Assembly (NCBI RefSeq): GCF_024298925.1
Contig: NZ_CP101283.1
Location: 3,849,001 to 3,913,000, forward strand
Reading direction: 5' to 3'
Length of the DNA stretch: 64,000 nucleotides
Source: Phenylobacterium sp. LH3H17
Lineage (GTDB): Bacteria; Pseudomonadota; Alphaproteobacteria; Caulobacterales; Caulobacteraceae
Position 1 is the stretch's first letter. Each line of letters begins with the position of its first letter. Made by a program: the position numbers and the translations under genes. Below the pieces are notes generated by a model. That model ran no database searches. It saw nothing but the letters and a program-made list of their open reading frames with translations, and was not told the origin of the DNA. This document shows positions 27,481 to 37,014 of the stretch, in pieces.

Positions 27481-29073
27481 ATGGCATACCAAGACCACAT
27501 CATCGAGATGGGCCAGCTCATCAAGAGCAAGAACGGCACCTGGGACGGCATCAACGCCGAGTCCGTGGCCCGTATGCGCCTGCAGAACCGCTTCAAGACC
27601 GGCCTGGAGATCGCCCGCTACACCGCCGACATCATGCGCAAGGACATGGCGGCCTACGACGCGGACTCGGCCAACTACACCCAGTCGCTGGGCTGCTGGC
27701 ACGGCTTCATCGGCCAGCAGAAGATGATCGCCATCAAGAAGCACTTCGGCACCACCGACCGGAAGTACCTCTACCTGTCGGGCTGGATGGTCGCGGCGCT
27801 GCGTTCCGACTTCGGCCCGCTGCCCGACCAGTCGATGCACGAGAAGACCTCGGTGCCGGCCCTGATCGAAGAGCTGTACACCTTCCTGCGCCAGGCCGAC
27901 GCCCGTGAGCTGGGCGGCCTGTTCCGCGACCTCGACGCGGCCCGCGCCGCGGGCGACAAGGCCAAGGAAGAAAAGCTGCTCGACGCCGTCGACAACTTCC
28001 AGACCCACGTCGTTCCGATCATCGCCGACATCGACGCCGGCTTCGGCAACGCCGAGGCGACCTACCTGCTGGCCAAGAAGATGATCGAGGCTGGGGCCTG
28101 CGCCCTGCAGATCGAGAACCAGGTCTCCGACGAGAAGCAGTGCGGCCACCAGGACGGCAAGGTCACCGTGCCGCACGAGGACTTCCTGCAGAAGGTCCGC
28201 GCCTGCCGCTACGCCTTCCTGGAGCTGGGCGTCGAGAACGGCATTATCGTCACCCGCACCGACTCGCTGGGCGCCGGCCTCACCAAGCAGATCGCCGTCA
28301 GCAACGCGCCGGGCGACCTGGGCGACCAGTACAACAGCTTCCTCGACTGCGAGGAGATCACGCCCGAGAACGCCAACAACGGCGACGTGGTCCTGAACCG
28401 CAACGGCAAGCTGCTGCGTCCCAAGCGCCTGCCGTCCAACCTGTTCCAGTTCCGCGAAGGCACCGGCGAGGACCGCTGCGTCCTCGACAGCATCACCTCG
28501 TTGCAGAACGGCGCCGACCTGCTGTGGATCGAGACCGAGAAGCCCCACGTCAGCCAGATCGCCGGCATGATGGACCGCATCCGCGAGGTCATCCCCAACG
28601 CCAAGCTGGTCTACAACAACAGCCCGTCCTTCAACTGGACCCTGAACTTCCGCCAGCAGGTGTTCGACGCCTACAAGGCGGCGGGCAAGGACGTCTCGGC
28701 CTATGACCGCGAAAAGCTGATGAGCGTCGACTACGACGGCACCGAACTGGCCGTCGAGGCCGACGAGCGCATCCGCACCTTCCAGGCGGACGGCGCCAAG
28801 CGGGCCGGCATCTTCCACCACCTGATCACCCTGCCGACCTACCACACCGCCGCGCTCAGCACGGACAACCTGGCCAAGGAATACTTCGGCGCGGCCGGCA
28901 TGCTCGGCTACGTCCTCGGCGTCCAGCGCCAGGAAATCCGCCAGGGCATCGCCTGTGTGAAGCACCAGAACATGTCGGGCTCCGACATCGGCGACGATCA
29001 CAAGGAATACTTCGCCGGCGAGGCTGCCCTGAAGGCCGGCGGCGTCCACAACACGATGGGCCAGTTCGCCTAG
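27481..29073 (+). CDS. aceA: Isocitrate lyase
   Basis: This 530-residue enzyme splits isocitrate to succinate and glyoxylate in the glyoxylate shunt. The active-site signature is KQCGH with Cys221, in the form seen in the longer Pseudomonas-type lyases (about 530 residues) rather than the KKCGH of E. coli. Further conserved pieces are PIIADIDAGFGN, LQIENQVSDEKQ and NNSPSFNWTLN. The ribosome-binding site is GGAAGAG. It is divergent from the ScfR-type regulator and followed by a DUF4170 gene and aceB, giving a complete shunt locus for growth on acetate or fatty acids. Confidence 0.97.
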   Translation: MAYQDHIIEMGQLIKSKNGTWDGINAESVARMRLQNRFKTGLEIARYTADIMRKDMAAYDADSANYTQSLGCWHGFIGQQKMIAIKKHFGTTDRKYLYLSGWMVAALRSDFGPLPDQSMHEKTSVPALIEELYTFLRQADARELGGLFRDLDAARAAGDKAKEEKLLDAVDNFQTHVVPIIADIDAGFGNAEATYLLAKKMIEAGACALQIENQVSDEKQCGHQDGKVTVPHEDFLQKVRACRYAFLELGVENGIIVTRTDSLGAGLTKQIAVSNAPGDLGDQYNSFLDCEEITPENANNGDVVLNRNGKLLRPKRLPSNLFQFREGTGEDRCVLDSITSLQNGADLLWIETEKPHVSQIAGMMDRIREVIPNAKLVYNNSPSFNWTLNFRQQVFDAYKAAGKDVSAYDREKLMSVDYDGTELAVEADERIRTFQADGAKRAGIFHHLITLPTYHTAALSTDNLAKEYFGAAGMLGYVLGVQRQEIRQGIACVKHQNMSGSDIGDDHKEYFAGEAALKAGGVHNTMGQFA

Positions 29074-29112
29074 AGTTATCGAGATCCGGCCACGGCCGGG
29101 GGAGCAAGGACC

Positions 29113-29319
29113 ATGACCACGGAACGGTATTGGGTTGTCGGCGGCGAATACAGCTGCATGGCGTTCAAGTCCCTGAAGGGCGAAGGCCCGAAGGTGCTGG
29201 GCCCTTACGAGACCAGGGAAGAGGCCAGCGAAGTGTGGAAGCGGATCTCGCGGGAAACCCGCAGCGGCGCGACCACCCGCTTCGCCATCGCCTCGGAACA
29301 GCTCGTACTGCCGGCCTGA
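29113..29319 (+). CDS. DUF4170 domain protein
   Basis: The protein has 68 residues, starting after GGGGGAGCAAGG. The opening YWVVGGEYSCMAF and the following GPYETREEASEVWKRIS segment match the DUF4170 family, small proteins widespread in alphaproteobacteria with no known function. It lies between aceA and aceB on the same strand and ends before a terminator-like hairpin. Co-expression with the glyoxylate shunt is suggested by position only. Confidence 0.82.
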   Translation: MTTERYWVVGGEYSCMAFKSLKGEGPKVLGPYETREEASEVWKRISRETRSGATTRFAIASEQLVLPA

Positions 29320-29357
29320 ACGTCATGGGCCGCTAAAGCGCCCAGTTGTCTCTCCTA

Positions 29358-29399
29358 GAGCTCGTCCCGGCCCTTGGGTCGAGGCGGGCTCTCTTTTTA
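29358..29399 (+). terminator. Rho-independent terminator between the DUF4170 gene and aceB
   Basis: The stem GAGCTCGTC / GGCGGGCTC (29358-29366 and 29383-29391, two G-T pairs) is followed by TCTTTTTAT. It ends 44 bp before the aceB start, so aceB either has its own promoter in the short remaining spacer or depends on readthrough. Confidence 0.75.
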
Positions 29400-29442
29400 T
29401 CGACTAAGCTCCCGGCCCAAGCCGGAAACGAGGAAGCCCGCC

Positions 29443-31041
<1,599 letters not shown>

Positions 31042-31050
31042 GCCGCTCCC

Positions 31051-31199
31051 AGATCCTCCCCAAGCGCGCAGCGCGGTTTGGGGGAGGTGGCGCGTCGCCC
31101 GCTTCGGCGACGTGACGGAGGGGGTTTGAAGCCCGCTGAAGCGAGTCAAAGTCCCCCTCAGTCAGCTTCGCTGACAGCTCCCCCAGAGGGGGAGCAACT
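31051..31199. repeat. Composite palindromic intergenic repeat, copy 3
   Basis: This 149-bp copy starts AGATCCTCCCCAAGCGCGC and ends CAGAGGGGGAGCAACT. Internal hairpins are GCGTCGCCCGCTTCGGCGACG and GTCAGCTTCGCTGAC. It is closely similar to copy 2 along its length and to copy 1 in inverse orientation. It separates aceB from a convergent TetR gene. Confidence 0.85.
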
Positions 31200-31207
31200 T
31201 GGGGAGC

Positions 31208-31843
31208 CTATTCCGGCCAGAGTTCCTGGACGTCGCCCTTGCGGTTGAGAACCCGGACGGCGCGCTTGACCACGGTCAGCAGGCGCTCCTTGCGGGCGGT
31301 CTCGTCATAGGTCATGGCGCCCTTGGCCAAGCCCTCCAGCAGGAAGCGGCCGAGGTCGCGGCTGGTCTGGAAGCGGGGGTCCTCGCCGGCCGAGGCGAGC
31401 GCCAGGAACCGGTCGCCGACCTGGTTGTGGTCGAAGGCGCTCTGGGCGCCGGCCAGGCGCACGCGCAGCATCGGGTCGGTCCGCGCCGCGGACTCCAGCT
31501 CGCCGAAGGCCACGAAGGGCGTCTCGTGCAGCAGGGCCCAATAGGCGTCGATGGCGTGCTCGGCGGCGTCCACGCCGGGCGCCGGCGGCGCCGAGGCCGC
31601 CTGCTCGAACAGGCGCGCGCGCTCCACCTCGATAAAGGTCACGGCCGCCTCCACCAGCTCTTCGCGGCTGGCGAAATGATAGAGCATGGCGCCGCGCGTC
31701 AGGTTCGCGGCGTCGGCGATCATCGCATTGGTCGCGGCGTGGTAGCCGACCTCGGCGAACAGCCGCATGGCGGCGTCAAGGATGCGCGCTCGGGTCCGCC
31801 GAGATTTCGGCGTCTCCTTCGCAGGATAGGTTCGGGCGTCCAT
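31208..31843 (-). CDS. TetR/AcrR family transcriptional regulator
   Basis: The product has 211 residues with an N-terminal HTH (residues 15-62, ARILDAAMRLFAEVGYHAAT and the recognition segment LTRGAMLYHFASREEL) and a helical ligand domain. It is oriented away from the phosphoesterase gene on the plus strand, 230 bp off. Targets and ligand are not evident. Confidence 0.9.
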   Translation of the reverse strand: MDARTYPAKETPKSRRTRARILDAAMRLFAEVGYHAATNAMIADAANLTRGAMLYHFASREELVEAAVTFIEVERARLFEQAASAPPAPGVDAAEHAIDAYWALLHETPFVAFGELESAARTDPMLRVRLAGAQSAFDHNQVGDRFLALASAGEDPRFQTSRDLGRFLLEGLAKGAMTYDETARKERLLTVVKRAVRVLNRKGDVQELWPE

Positions 31844-31983
31844 AGGACCTTGTTTGCGGAAGACCTGGGGAGGGTCGGCCTTACGGAATCCTTACGATGA
31901 AAGGCGGGGCGACAAAAGGGCCGACGTCGGTTTCATGAGACTGACACGCAATCAGCCTAGCGGATGGGCAATCGGCCGCATGC

Positions 31984-32035
31984 TTGAGGGCGATAGCCGA
32001 AAGTGGAAGCCGGTTTCGGCGGCCATCGCCCTCAA
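31984..32035. repeat. Nested palindromic element with GTGG-type loop
   Basis: Outer arms TTGAGGGCGAT and ATCGCCCTCAA (11 bp, perfect) enclose an inner stem GCCGAAA / TTTCGGC with the 11-base loop GTGGAAGCCGG. The same loop pattern, GTGGCCGCCGG, with CCGAA/TTCGG stem tips, occurs on the other strand at 43431-43477. From memory, such CCGAAAAGTG...CGGTTTTCGG palindromes are dispersed in many alphaproteobacterial genomes. It lies 42 bp before the start of the phosphoesterase gene. Confidence 0.8.
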
Positions 32036-32076
32036 ACTTTTCATGTTGGAGCCCGCTTGGGCTCCGGGGGACATCT

Positions 32077-32883
32077 ATGGGTGATCCGGGAGTCCGCAGT
32101 TATCGGACCGTGTTCATTTCCGACATCCACCTGGGCACCAAGGGGTGCCAGGCGGAGCTGTTGCTGGATTTCATCCGCCACATCGAGTGCGATACCCTCT
32201 ATCTCGTAGGTGACATCGTCGACGGCTGGAAGCTGCGCTCCGGGTGGCACTGGCCGCAAAGCCACAACGACGTGGTCCAGAAGATCCTGCGCATGGCGCG
32301 CAAGGGCGTGAAGGTCATCTATGTCCCCGGAAATCACGACGAGGGGGTGCGCGACTTCGTCGGCGTCCATTTCGGCGGGGTGATCGTGGCGCGAGACGCC
32401 ATCCACGAGACCGCCGACGGCAAGCGCTTCCTGGTGGTGCACGGCGACGAGTTCGACGGGGTGGTGCAGCACGCCCGTTGGCTGGCCTTCGTGGGCGACT
32501 ATTCCTACCGGCTGCTACTCACCGCCAACACCCTGTTCAATCGCGTCCGCCGCCGGCTGGGCTTCGGCTATTGGAGCTTCTCGGCCTTCCTCAAGACCCG
32601 GGTCAAGAACGCCCTTCAGTTCGTCGAGAACTTCGAGGCCGCGGTGGCCGACGAGGCCCGCCGCCGCGGGGTGGACGGGGTGATCTGCGGCCACATCCAC
32701 AAGGCCGAGATGCGCGACATCGACGGCATCGCCTATATCAATGACGGCGACTGGGTGGAGAGCTGCTCGGCGCTGGTCGAGCATAACGATGGTCGGCTGG
32801 AGATCCTGGAGTGGGCCAAGCTGCGCTCCTGGTCGGCCATCGACCGCACGCGCCGCGCGCCGGAGGCGCGCCTCGCGGCCTGA
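32077..32883 (+). CDS. Metallophosphoesterase, UDP-2,3-diacylglucosamine diphosphatase (LpxH)-like
   Basis: The product has 268 residues, starting at MGDPGVRSYRTVFIS after a GGGGGA ribosome-binding site. The dinuclear metal motifs are complete: SDIHLG, GDIVDGW, PGNHDEG, VVHGDEFD and GHIHKAE. It most resembles LpxH-type UDP-2,3-diacylglucosamine diphosphatases, which release lipid X during lipid A synthesis. Many alphaproteobacteria use LpxI instead, so this branch may cleave another lipid or nucleotide-sugar. The GT4 glycosyltransferase 50 bp downstream supports a glycolipid role. Confidence 0.88.
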   Translation: MGDPGVRSYRTVFISDIHLGTKGCQAELLLDFIRHIECDTLYLVGDIVDGWKLRSGWHWPQSHNDVVQKILRMARKGVKVIYVPGNHDEGVRDFVGVHFGGVIVARDAIHETADGKRFLVVHGDEFDGVVQHARWLAFVGDYSYRLLLTANTLFNRVRRRLGFGYWSFSAFLKTRVKNALQFVENFEAAVADEARRRGVDGVICGHIHKAEMRDIDGIAYINDGDWVESCSALVEHNDGRLEILEWAKLRSWSAIDRTRRAPEARLAA

Positions 32884-32894
32884 ACCGGTTCATT

Positions 32895-32929
32895 GACAGT
32901 GGAGCTGTTTTGACGACAGTGCGGCTGTC
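32895..32929. promoter_or_regulatory. Two TetR-type operators, 20 bp apart
   Basis: GACAG-TGGAG-CTGTT (32895-32909) and GACAG-TGCGG-CTGTC (32915-32929) are imperfect and perfect palindromes with centres exactly 20 bp apart, two helical turns. The second ends directly at the ATG at 32930. This arrangement is typical of an autoregulated TetR gene. It immediately precedes the TetR-like coding remnant. Confidence 0.7.
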
Positions 32930-33232
32930 ATGATCCCGCCCAACCGGTACACCTCCAACCTGCGCGATCGCCAGAAGCAGGCGACCCAGGACCAGATCAT
33001 GCATGCGGTGGCCCGCAAGCTGGAATCCGGACCGCTGGAGGATCTCAGCTTCGCCGAGATCGCCGCGGAGGCGGAGGTGGGCGAGCGCACCGTCTATCGG
33101 CATTTCCCCACCAAGGAAGCGCTGCTGGGCGCCTTCTGGGCGTGGCTGCAGAGCCAGGCTCTGACCACCACCCGCCCGGCGACGCGCATCCGAGAGGCGA
33201 TCACCGCGCCGCGGGTCGACGGCCAGAGGCCC
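32930..33232 (+). pseudogene. TetR-family DNA-binding domain remnant, in frame with the GT4 gene
   Basis: Codons 1-101 of one open frame (32930-34333) code for a TetR HTH: DQIMHAVARKLESG, LSFAEIAAEAEVGERTVYRHF and PTKEALLGAFW. The helical ligand domain of a normal 190-residue repressor is missing; after about 20 more residues the frame runs without stop into a complete glycosyltransferase. It may be a degraded regulator left by a deletion, or the N-terminal part of a 467-residue fusion. Operators upstream remain intact. Confidence 0.65.
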
Positions 33233-34333
33233 ATGCGCATCCTGCTGGTCACCGACGCCTGGGCGCCACAGGTGAACGGCGTGGTGCAGACCCTGTCGCG
33301 GGTGATCGCCGAGTTGAAGGTCCTGGGCCATTCGGTGGAGGTGATCAGCCCCGATCAGTTCAAGACCTTCCCGCTGCCGACCTATCCGGAGATCAAGGTC
33401 GCCATCGCGGCCCACGAGCCGGTGCAGGAGCGCTTCAAGGCCTTCGAGCCCGAGGCCATCCATATCGCCACCGAGGGGCCGCTGGGCCTGGCCGCCCGGC
33501 GCATCTGCGTGGAATGGAAGCTGCCGTTCACCACCAGCTACCACACCCGGTTCCCGGAATATGTCTCGGCCCGGCTGCCTTTGCCGTTGGCGGCGGGCTA
33601 CGCCTACATGAAGTGGTTCCACAAGCCGTCGGGCCGGATGATGGTCACCACCCCGACCATGAAGGACGAGCTGGAACGCCACGGCTTCGGCAATATCTCG
33701 GTCTGGTCACGCGGGGTGGACACCGAGATGTTCCATCCCAAGCGTGCAGACGAACCCGACATCTTCGAGGGCCTGCCGCGCCCGATCTTCCTGTCGGTAG
33801 GCCGGGTGGCGGTGGAGAAGAACATCGAGGCCTTCCTGGGCCTCGACCTGCCCGGGACCAAGGTGGTGGTCGGCGACGGTCCGCAGCGCGAGGAGCTGAT
33901 CGAGCGCTATCCCGAGGCGGTGTTCACCGGCGCCAAGTTTGGGGCGGAACTGGCCGCGCACTTCGCCTGCGCCGACGTCTTCGTCTTCCCTTCGCTCACC
34001 GACACCTTCGGCCTGGTGATCCTGGAGGCCATGGCCGCCGGAGTGCCGGTTGCCGCCTATCCCGCCCCCGGCCCCATCGACATCCTGCCGGGCTCCGGCG
34101 CCGGGGTCCTGGCCCACAGCGCCACCGAGGGGCTGCGCGAGGCCTGTCTGGAGGCGCTCAAGCTCGACAAAGCCGCGGTGCGCCAGTTCGCGGAAGGCTT
34201 CTCCTGGAAGGCCTGCGCCGAGGACTTCGTGAAGAACCTGCAGCCCTATCCGGAGCCGGAAAAGACCCGCTTCTGGCGCCGCCTGCGCAGGCTCACCCGC
34301 GTGCGTCGGCGCCGCGTAGAGGCGGCGGCGTAG
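33233..34333 (+). CDS. GT4-family glycosyltransferase (family 1 fold)
   Basis: The catalytic part has 366 residues starting at MRILLVTDAWAPQVNGVVQTL, the usual start of such enzymes, after CAGAGG. The N-domain acceptor segment FTTSYHTRFPEYV, a VGRVAVEKNIEAFL strand and the donor-binding C-domain VFPSLTDTFGLVILEAMAAGVPV with the E-x7-E motif are present. The C-terminus is strongly basic, perhaps a membrane contact. It resembles the mannosyl/glucuronosyl transferases making glycolipids next to LpxH-like phosphoesterases. Translation could also begin at 32930, which would add a TetR HTH domain. Confidence 0.88.
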   Translation: MRILLVTDAWAPQVNGVVQTLSRVIAELKVLGHSVEVISPDQFKTFPLPTYPEIKVAIAAHEPVQERFKAFEPEAIHIATEGPLGLAARRICVEWKLPFTTSYHTRFPEYVSARLPLPLAAGYAYMKWFHKPSGRMMVTTPTMKDELERHGFGNISVWSRGVDTEMFHPKRADEPDIFEGLPRPIFLSVGRVAVEKNIEAFLGLDLPGTKVVVGDGPQREELIERYPEAVFTGAKFGAELAAHFACADVFVFPSLTDTFGLVILEAMAAGVPVAAYPAPGPIDILPGSGAGVLAHSATEGLREACLEALKLDKAAVRQFAEGFSWKACAEDFVKNLQPYPEPEKTRFWRRLRRLTRVRRRRVEAAA

Positions 34334-34334
34334 C

Positions 34335-34422
34335 GATCCTCCCCACCGCGCAACGGGGTTTGGGGGAGATGGATCGTCGCCACCTCGCCTGCGGCCACGG
34401 CTCCCCCCAAGGGCAGGCATCT
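34335..34422. repeat. Shortened copy 4 of the composite palindromic repeat
   Basis: Only about 88 bp remain: a GATCCTCCCC start with the CGCGCAACGGGGTTTGGGGGAG arm, the ATCGTCGCC segment, and the CTCCCCCCAAGGGCAGGCATCT end. The inner AGTCAAAGTCCCCCTCA portion is lost. It lies between convergent genes, like copies 1 and 3. Confidence 0.65.
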
Positions 34423-34440
34423 GGAGGCTTCGGATCTCCA

Positions 34441-34475
34441 AAAAGAAAACGCCGCGACCCTGGGGCCGCGGCGTT
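34441..34475 (-). terminator. Rho-independent terminator after pstS
   Basis: The stem AACGCCGCG / CGCGGCGTT (34448-34456 and 34467-34475) is followed on the minus strand by TTCTTTTT. It lies 25 bp after the pstS stop. Confidence 0.88.
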
Positions 34476-34499
34476 CCTGCTCTCCTCGAGCGGTCGGTC

Positions 34500-35555
34500 T
34501 TAGCTGGCTGGACGCGCCATCGGCGTCAGCTTCTGGGCGACGCCCTGCTGACCGGCGTGCTGGCCGGCGGGCAGCGCGATCAGGCCGCGTTGCGAGAGGT
34601 AGCCGCCACGGCCAGTGGCCGCGTCGGACACGTACTCGTTGACGAACTCCTGCAGGCCCTTGGTCACGCCGATGTTCGCCTTCTTGACGTAGATGTAGAG
34701 CGAGCGGGACAGCGGATAGGAACCGTCGGAGATCGTGGTGGGGGTCGGGCGGATGCCGTTGATCAGGCTACCCTTCACCTTGTCGCCGTTCTCTTCCAGG
34801 AACGAATAGCCGAACACGCCCAGCGCGCCCGGCGTCTTGGTCAAGGTCTGGACGATGGCGTTGTCGTTCTCGCCGGCGTCGACCCAATGATCCTTGCGCA
34901 TCGGATCGACCAGTTGTTTGAACTTCTTCTCGTTGTTGGAGCGCAGTTCGTCGGCGGTCGGATACTTGCGCGCGCCTTCCTCGATGGCCAATTCGATCCA
35001 GGCGTCACGGGTGCCCGAGGTCGGCGGCGGGCCATAGACGAGGATGCGGTTGCCGGGCAGGCCGACGCCGATCTCGTCCCAGGTGGTGTAGGGGTTGGGG
35101 ACGAACTTGCCGCCGCGAAGCACGGTGGCCGCGAGGCCCAGATACAGGTGCTCGCGCTTGAAGTTGTAGTCCGCGCCGTCCTTGTCCACCGCCACGACGA
35201 TGCCGTCGAAGCCGATCTTGATCTGGACGATATCCTTCACGCCCTTGGCGGCGCAGGCGTCGAACTCCGACTTCTTCATCGGGCGCGAGGCGTTGGCGAT
35301 GTCCGGATAGGCGTCGCCGGCGCCCGAGCAGAACAGCTTGATGCCGCCGCCGGTGCCCAGGCTCTCGACCTTGGGGGCCTTGTTGCCGGTCTTGCGGGCG
35401 AAGTTCTCGGCCACGCGGGTGGTGAAGGGGAAGACGGTCGAGGAACCGGCGGCCCAGACGTAGTCGCGCGCGGCGAAGGCGGGCGCGCTGGCGCCCAACA
35501 TCGCGGTGGCCGCGGCGCAGGCGAGAAGCGCTTTCTTAGCCAGAAGCTTATTCAC
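34500..35555 (-). CDS. pstS: Phosphate ABC transporter substrate-binding protein
   Basis: The product has 351 residues with a signal peptide ending APAFA (residue 28). The phosphate-binding loop AAGSSTVFPFTTRV, the SRPMKKSEFDAC segment and PTSGTRDAW are the PstS contacts. It captures inorganic phosphate in the periplasm. No pstC, pstA or pstB is adjacent, so the permease must be elsewhere. It follows the OprO/P porin gene by 60 bp on the same strand and probably shares its phosphate-starvation control. Confidence 0.95.
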   Translation of the reverse strand: MNKLLAKKALLACAAATAMLGASAPAFAARDYVWAAGSSTVFPFTTRVAENFARKTGNKAPKVESLGTGGGIKLFCSGAGDAYPDIANASRPMKKSEFDACAAKGVKDIVQIKIGFDGIVVAVDKDGADYNFKREHLYLGLAATVLRGGKFVPNPYTTWDEIGVGLPGNRILVYGPPPTSGTRDAWIELAIEEGARKYPTADELRSNNEKKFKQLVDPMRKDHWVDAGENDNAIVQTLTKTPGALGVFGYSFLEENGDKVKGSLINGIRPTPTTISDGSYPLSRSLYIYVKKANIGVTKGLQEFVNEYVSDAATGRGGYLSQRGLIALPAGQHAGQQGVAQKLTPMARPAS

Positions 35556-35615
35556 GGGATATCTCTCTTCGAAGAGGGAGCGAGGCGATCCCAGGGACCG
35601 CCCCGCGGAGGGATC

Positions 35616-36827
35616 TTAGAAATCGAACTGAGCGCGGAACTGCAGGGTCTTGGCGTCGACATCGGCGCCGACGGCCGCGTTGTCATTCTCCGAGACCGAG
35701 TAGTTGGCCATGAACCGGACGTAGGGGTGCGGGTACCAGTTGGCGCCGAGGGTCCAGGCCGAGTACTCGCCAGCGGTGGCGACGCCGGTGATGTCGGTGA
35801 GGTCGACGCTGTCGTAGCGGACGCCGAGTTCGACAGCCCCCATCCCGCCGCTGGTCATGGGATCAAGGATCTTGATGCGGTTGAACTCGCCCTTGTTGGC
35901 TTCGTAGCGGCGAGTCTCGCCGGTCACGAACCAGCTGCCGTAGAGATACCAGGCGCGGGCCTCGGCATCGAGATTGGCGGGACGCTGGATGTCGATGTTG
36001 GCCCATTCGCCTTGCACCGAGAACGGTCCGTGCACCCAGGCGCCTTCGAGGCCGATCATAGTGTCCTTGACGCCGATGGCGCCCGAGGTGACGTACTGCG
36101 CGCCGTAGTTGGTGTTGTTGCGCGCGCCGTAGCTGAAGTTGCCCTGGTCCTCGCGGTTACGCTGCCGGGCCCAGACGCCGAGGTGCACCTGATCGCTGTC
36201 GGTCATGATCGGGGCGTAGGTGGCGCGGCCGTTGAAGCCGAACACTTCCTTGGAGCCGGTGGCGGCGTTGGTCGCCACGTCGGCGGAATTGAGGCTGTCA
36301 CCCGAGACGGCGCCGGCGACGGTCCAGTTCGGGCCGTTGGCCTTCACCTGGACGTTCATCACGCGGCCGATGCCGAGCACGTCGTTGAACGGACCGCGCT
36401 CCATGAAGGTGATGTAGCGCGAAGAGGTGATGTTCTCGAGCGACACGGTCTTGAAGTTGCCGGCCATGATCGAGATCGTGTCGGTCGGCTTGTACTCGAG
36501 GATCAGGTCCTCCCACTCCGAGCCGCCGCGCGTGAAATTGATCTCGGCCTTGTAGGCCCAGTTGGCGTTCCACGTGCCTTCGACGCCGAGGCGCGCGGTG
36601 CGCAGGCGGGTATTGCTGGCCTCGAAGTCGGCGCCCGTCTGGCGGTCGACGTCCTGGTAGACATAGTCGTTGTAAACGCGGCCGCGGACCTTGAAGGTCA
36701 GGCTGTCGTTCTGGAATTGCGGCGCGCCCTTCCAGGCGGTCGTAGTGTCTTGAGCCTGAGCGGCGGATGCGCCCATCAGGAGCACGCCAAGCGCCGCCCC
36801 GGCGCAGAGCGCGGTTTCGATTTTCAT
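35616..36827 (-). CDS. Phosphate-selective porin O/P family protein
   Basis: The product has 403 residues with a signal peptide ending AAQAQ (residue 26). Repeated beta strands with alternating aromatic residues, a VRGRVYNDYVYQD opening strand, RLRTARLGVEGTW, MAGNFKTVSLENITSSRY and a terminal FRAQFDF mark an OprO/OprP-type outer-membrane channel for phosphate or polyphosphate. An AAGGA ribosome-binding site precedes the ATG. A Pho-box-like sequence lies in the 187-bp upstream gap. It pairs functionally with pstS. Confidence 0.92.
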   Translation of the reverse strand: MKIETALCAGAALGVLLMGASAAQAQDTTTAWKGAPQFQNDSLTFKVRGRVYNDYVYQDVDRQTGADFEASNTRLRTARLGVEGTWNANWAYKAEINFTRGGSEWEDLILEYKPTDTISIMAGNFKTVSLENITSSRYITFMERGPFNDVLGIGRVMNVQVKANGPNWTVAGAVSGDSLNSADVATNAATGSKEVFGFNGRATYAPIMTDSDQVHLGVWARQRNREDQGNFSYGARNNTNYGAQYVTSGAIGVKDTMIGLEGAWVHGPFSVQGEWANIDIQRPANLDAEARAWYLYGSWFVTGETRRYEANKGEFNRIKILDPMTSGGMGAVELGVRYDSVDLTDITGVATAGEYSAWTLGANWYPHPYVRFMANYSVSENDNAAVGADVDAKTLQFRAQFDF

Positions 36828-36947
36828 TATTAGGATCCTTGTAGAGCTATCCCCGTGGCCTCTTCAGGCTAGGGGCGGCTTAACGAGGTCCCGTGACAGT
36901 TCCGCCAAGTTTGGATGACGGTTGCGCGTCGCAACCGTGAAGCTCCT

Positions 36948-36965
36948 GATACGGATTTATGACAG
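36948..36965 (-). promoter_or_regulatory. Candidate Pho box upstream of the phosphate porin
   Basis: On the minus strand CTGTCAT-AAAT-CCGTATC occurs with units 11 bp apart, close to the PhoB consensus CTGTCAT-N4-CTGTCAT; a third weaker unit, GCTTCAC, follows with the same period. Further CCGTCAT (36915-36921) and CTGTCAC units lie 22 bp apart nearer the gene. Between them, CGGTTGCG-CGT-CGCAACCG (36919-36937) is a perfect hairpin. Confidence 0.55.
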
Positions 36966-37014
36966 CCGAGCCGTGACGGCGGCAGGACAAATGCCGCAAT
37001 GGTCGGCGACGCGC

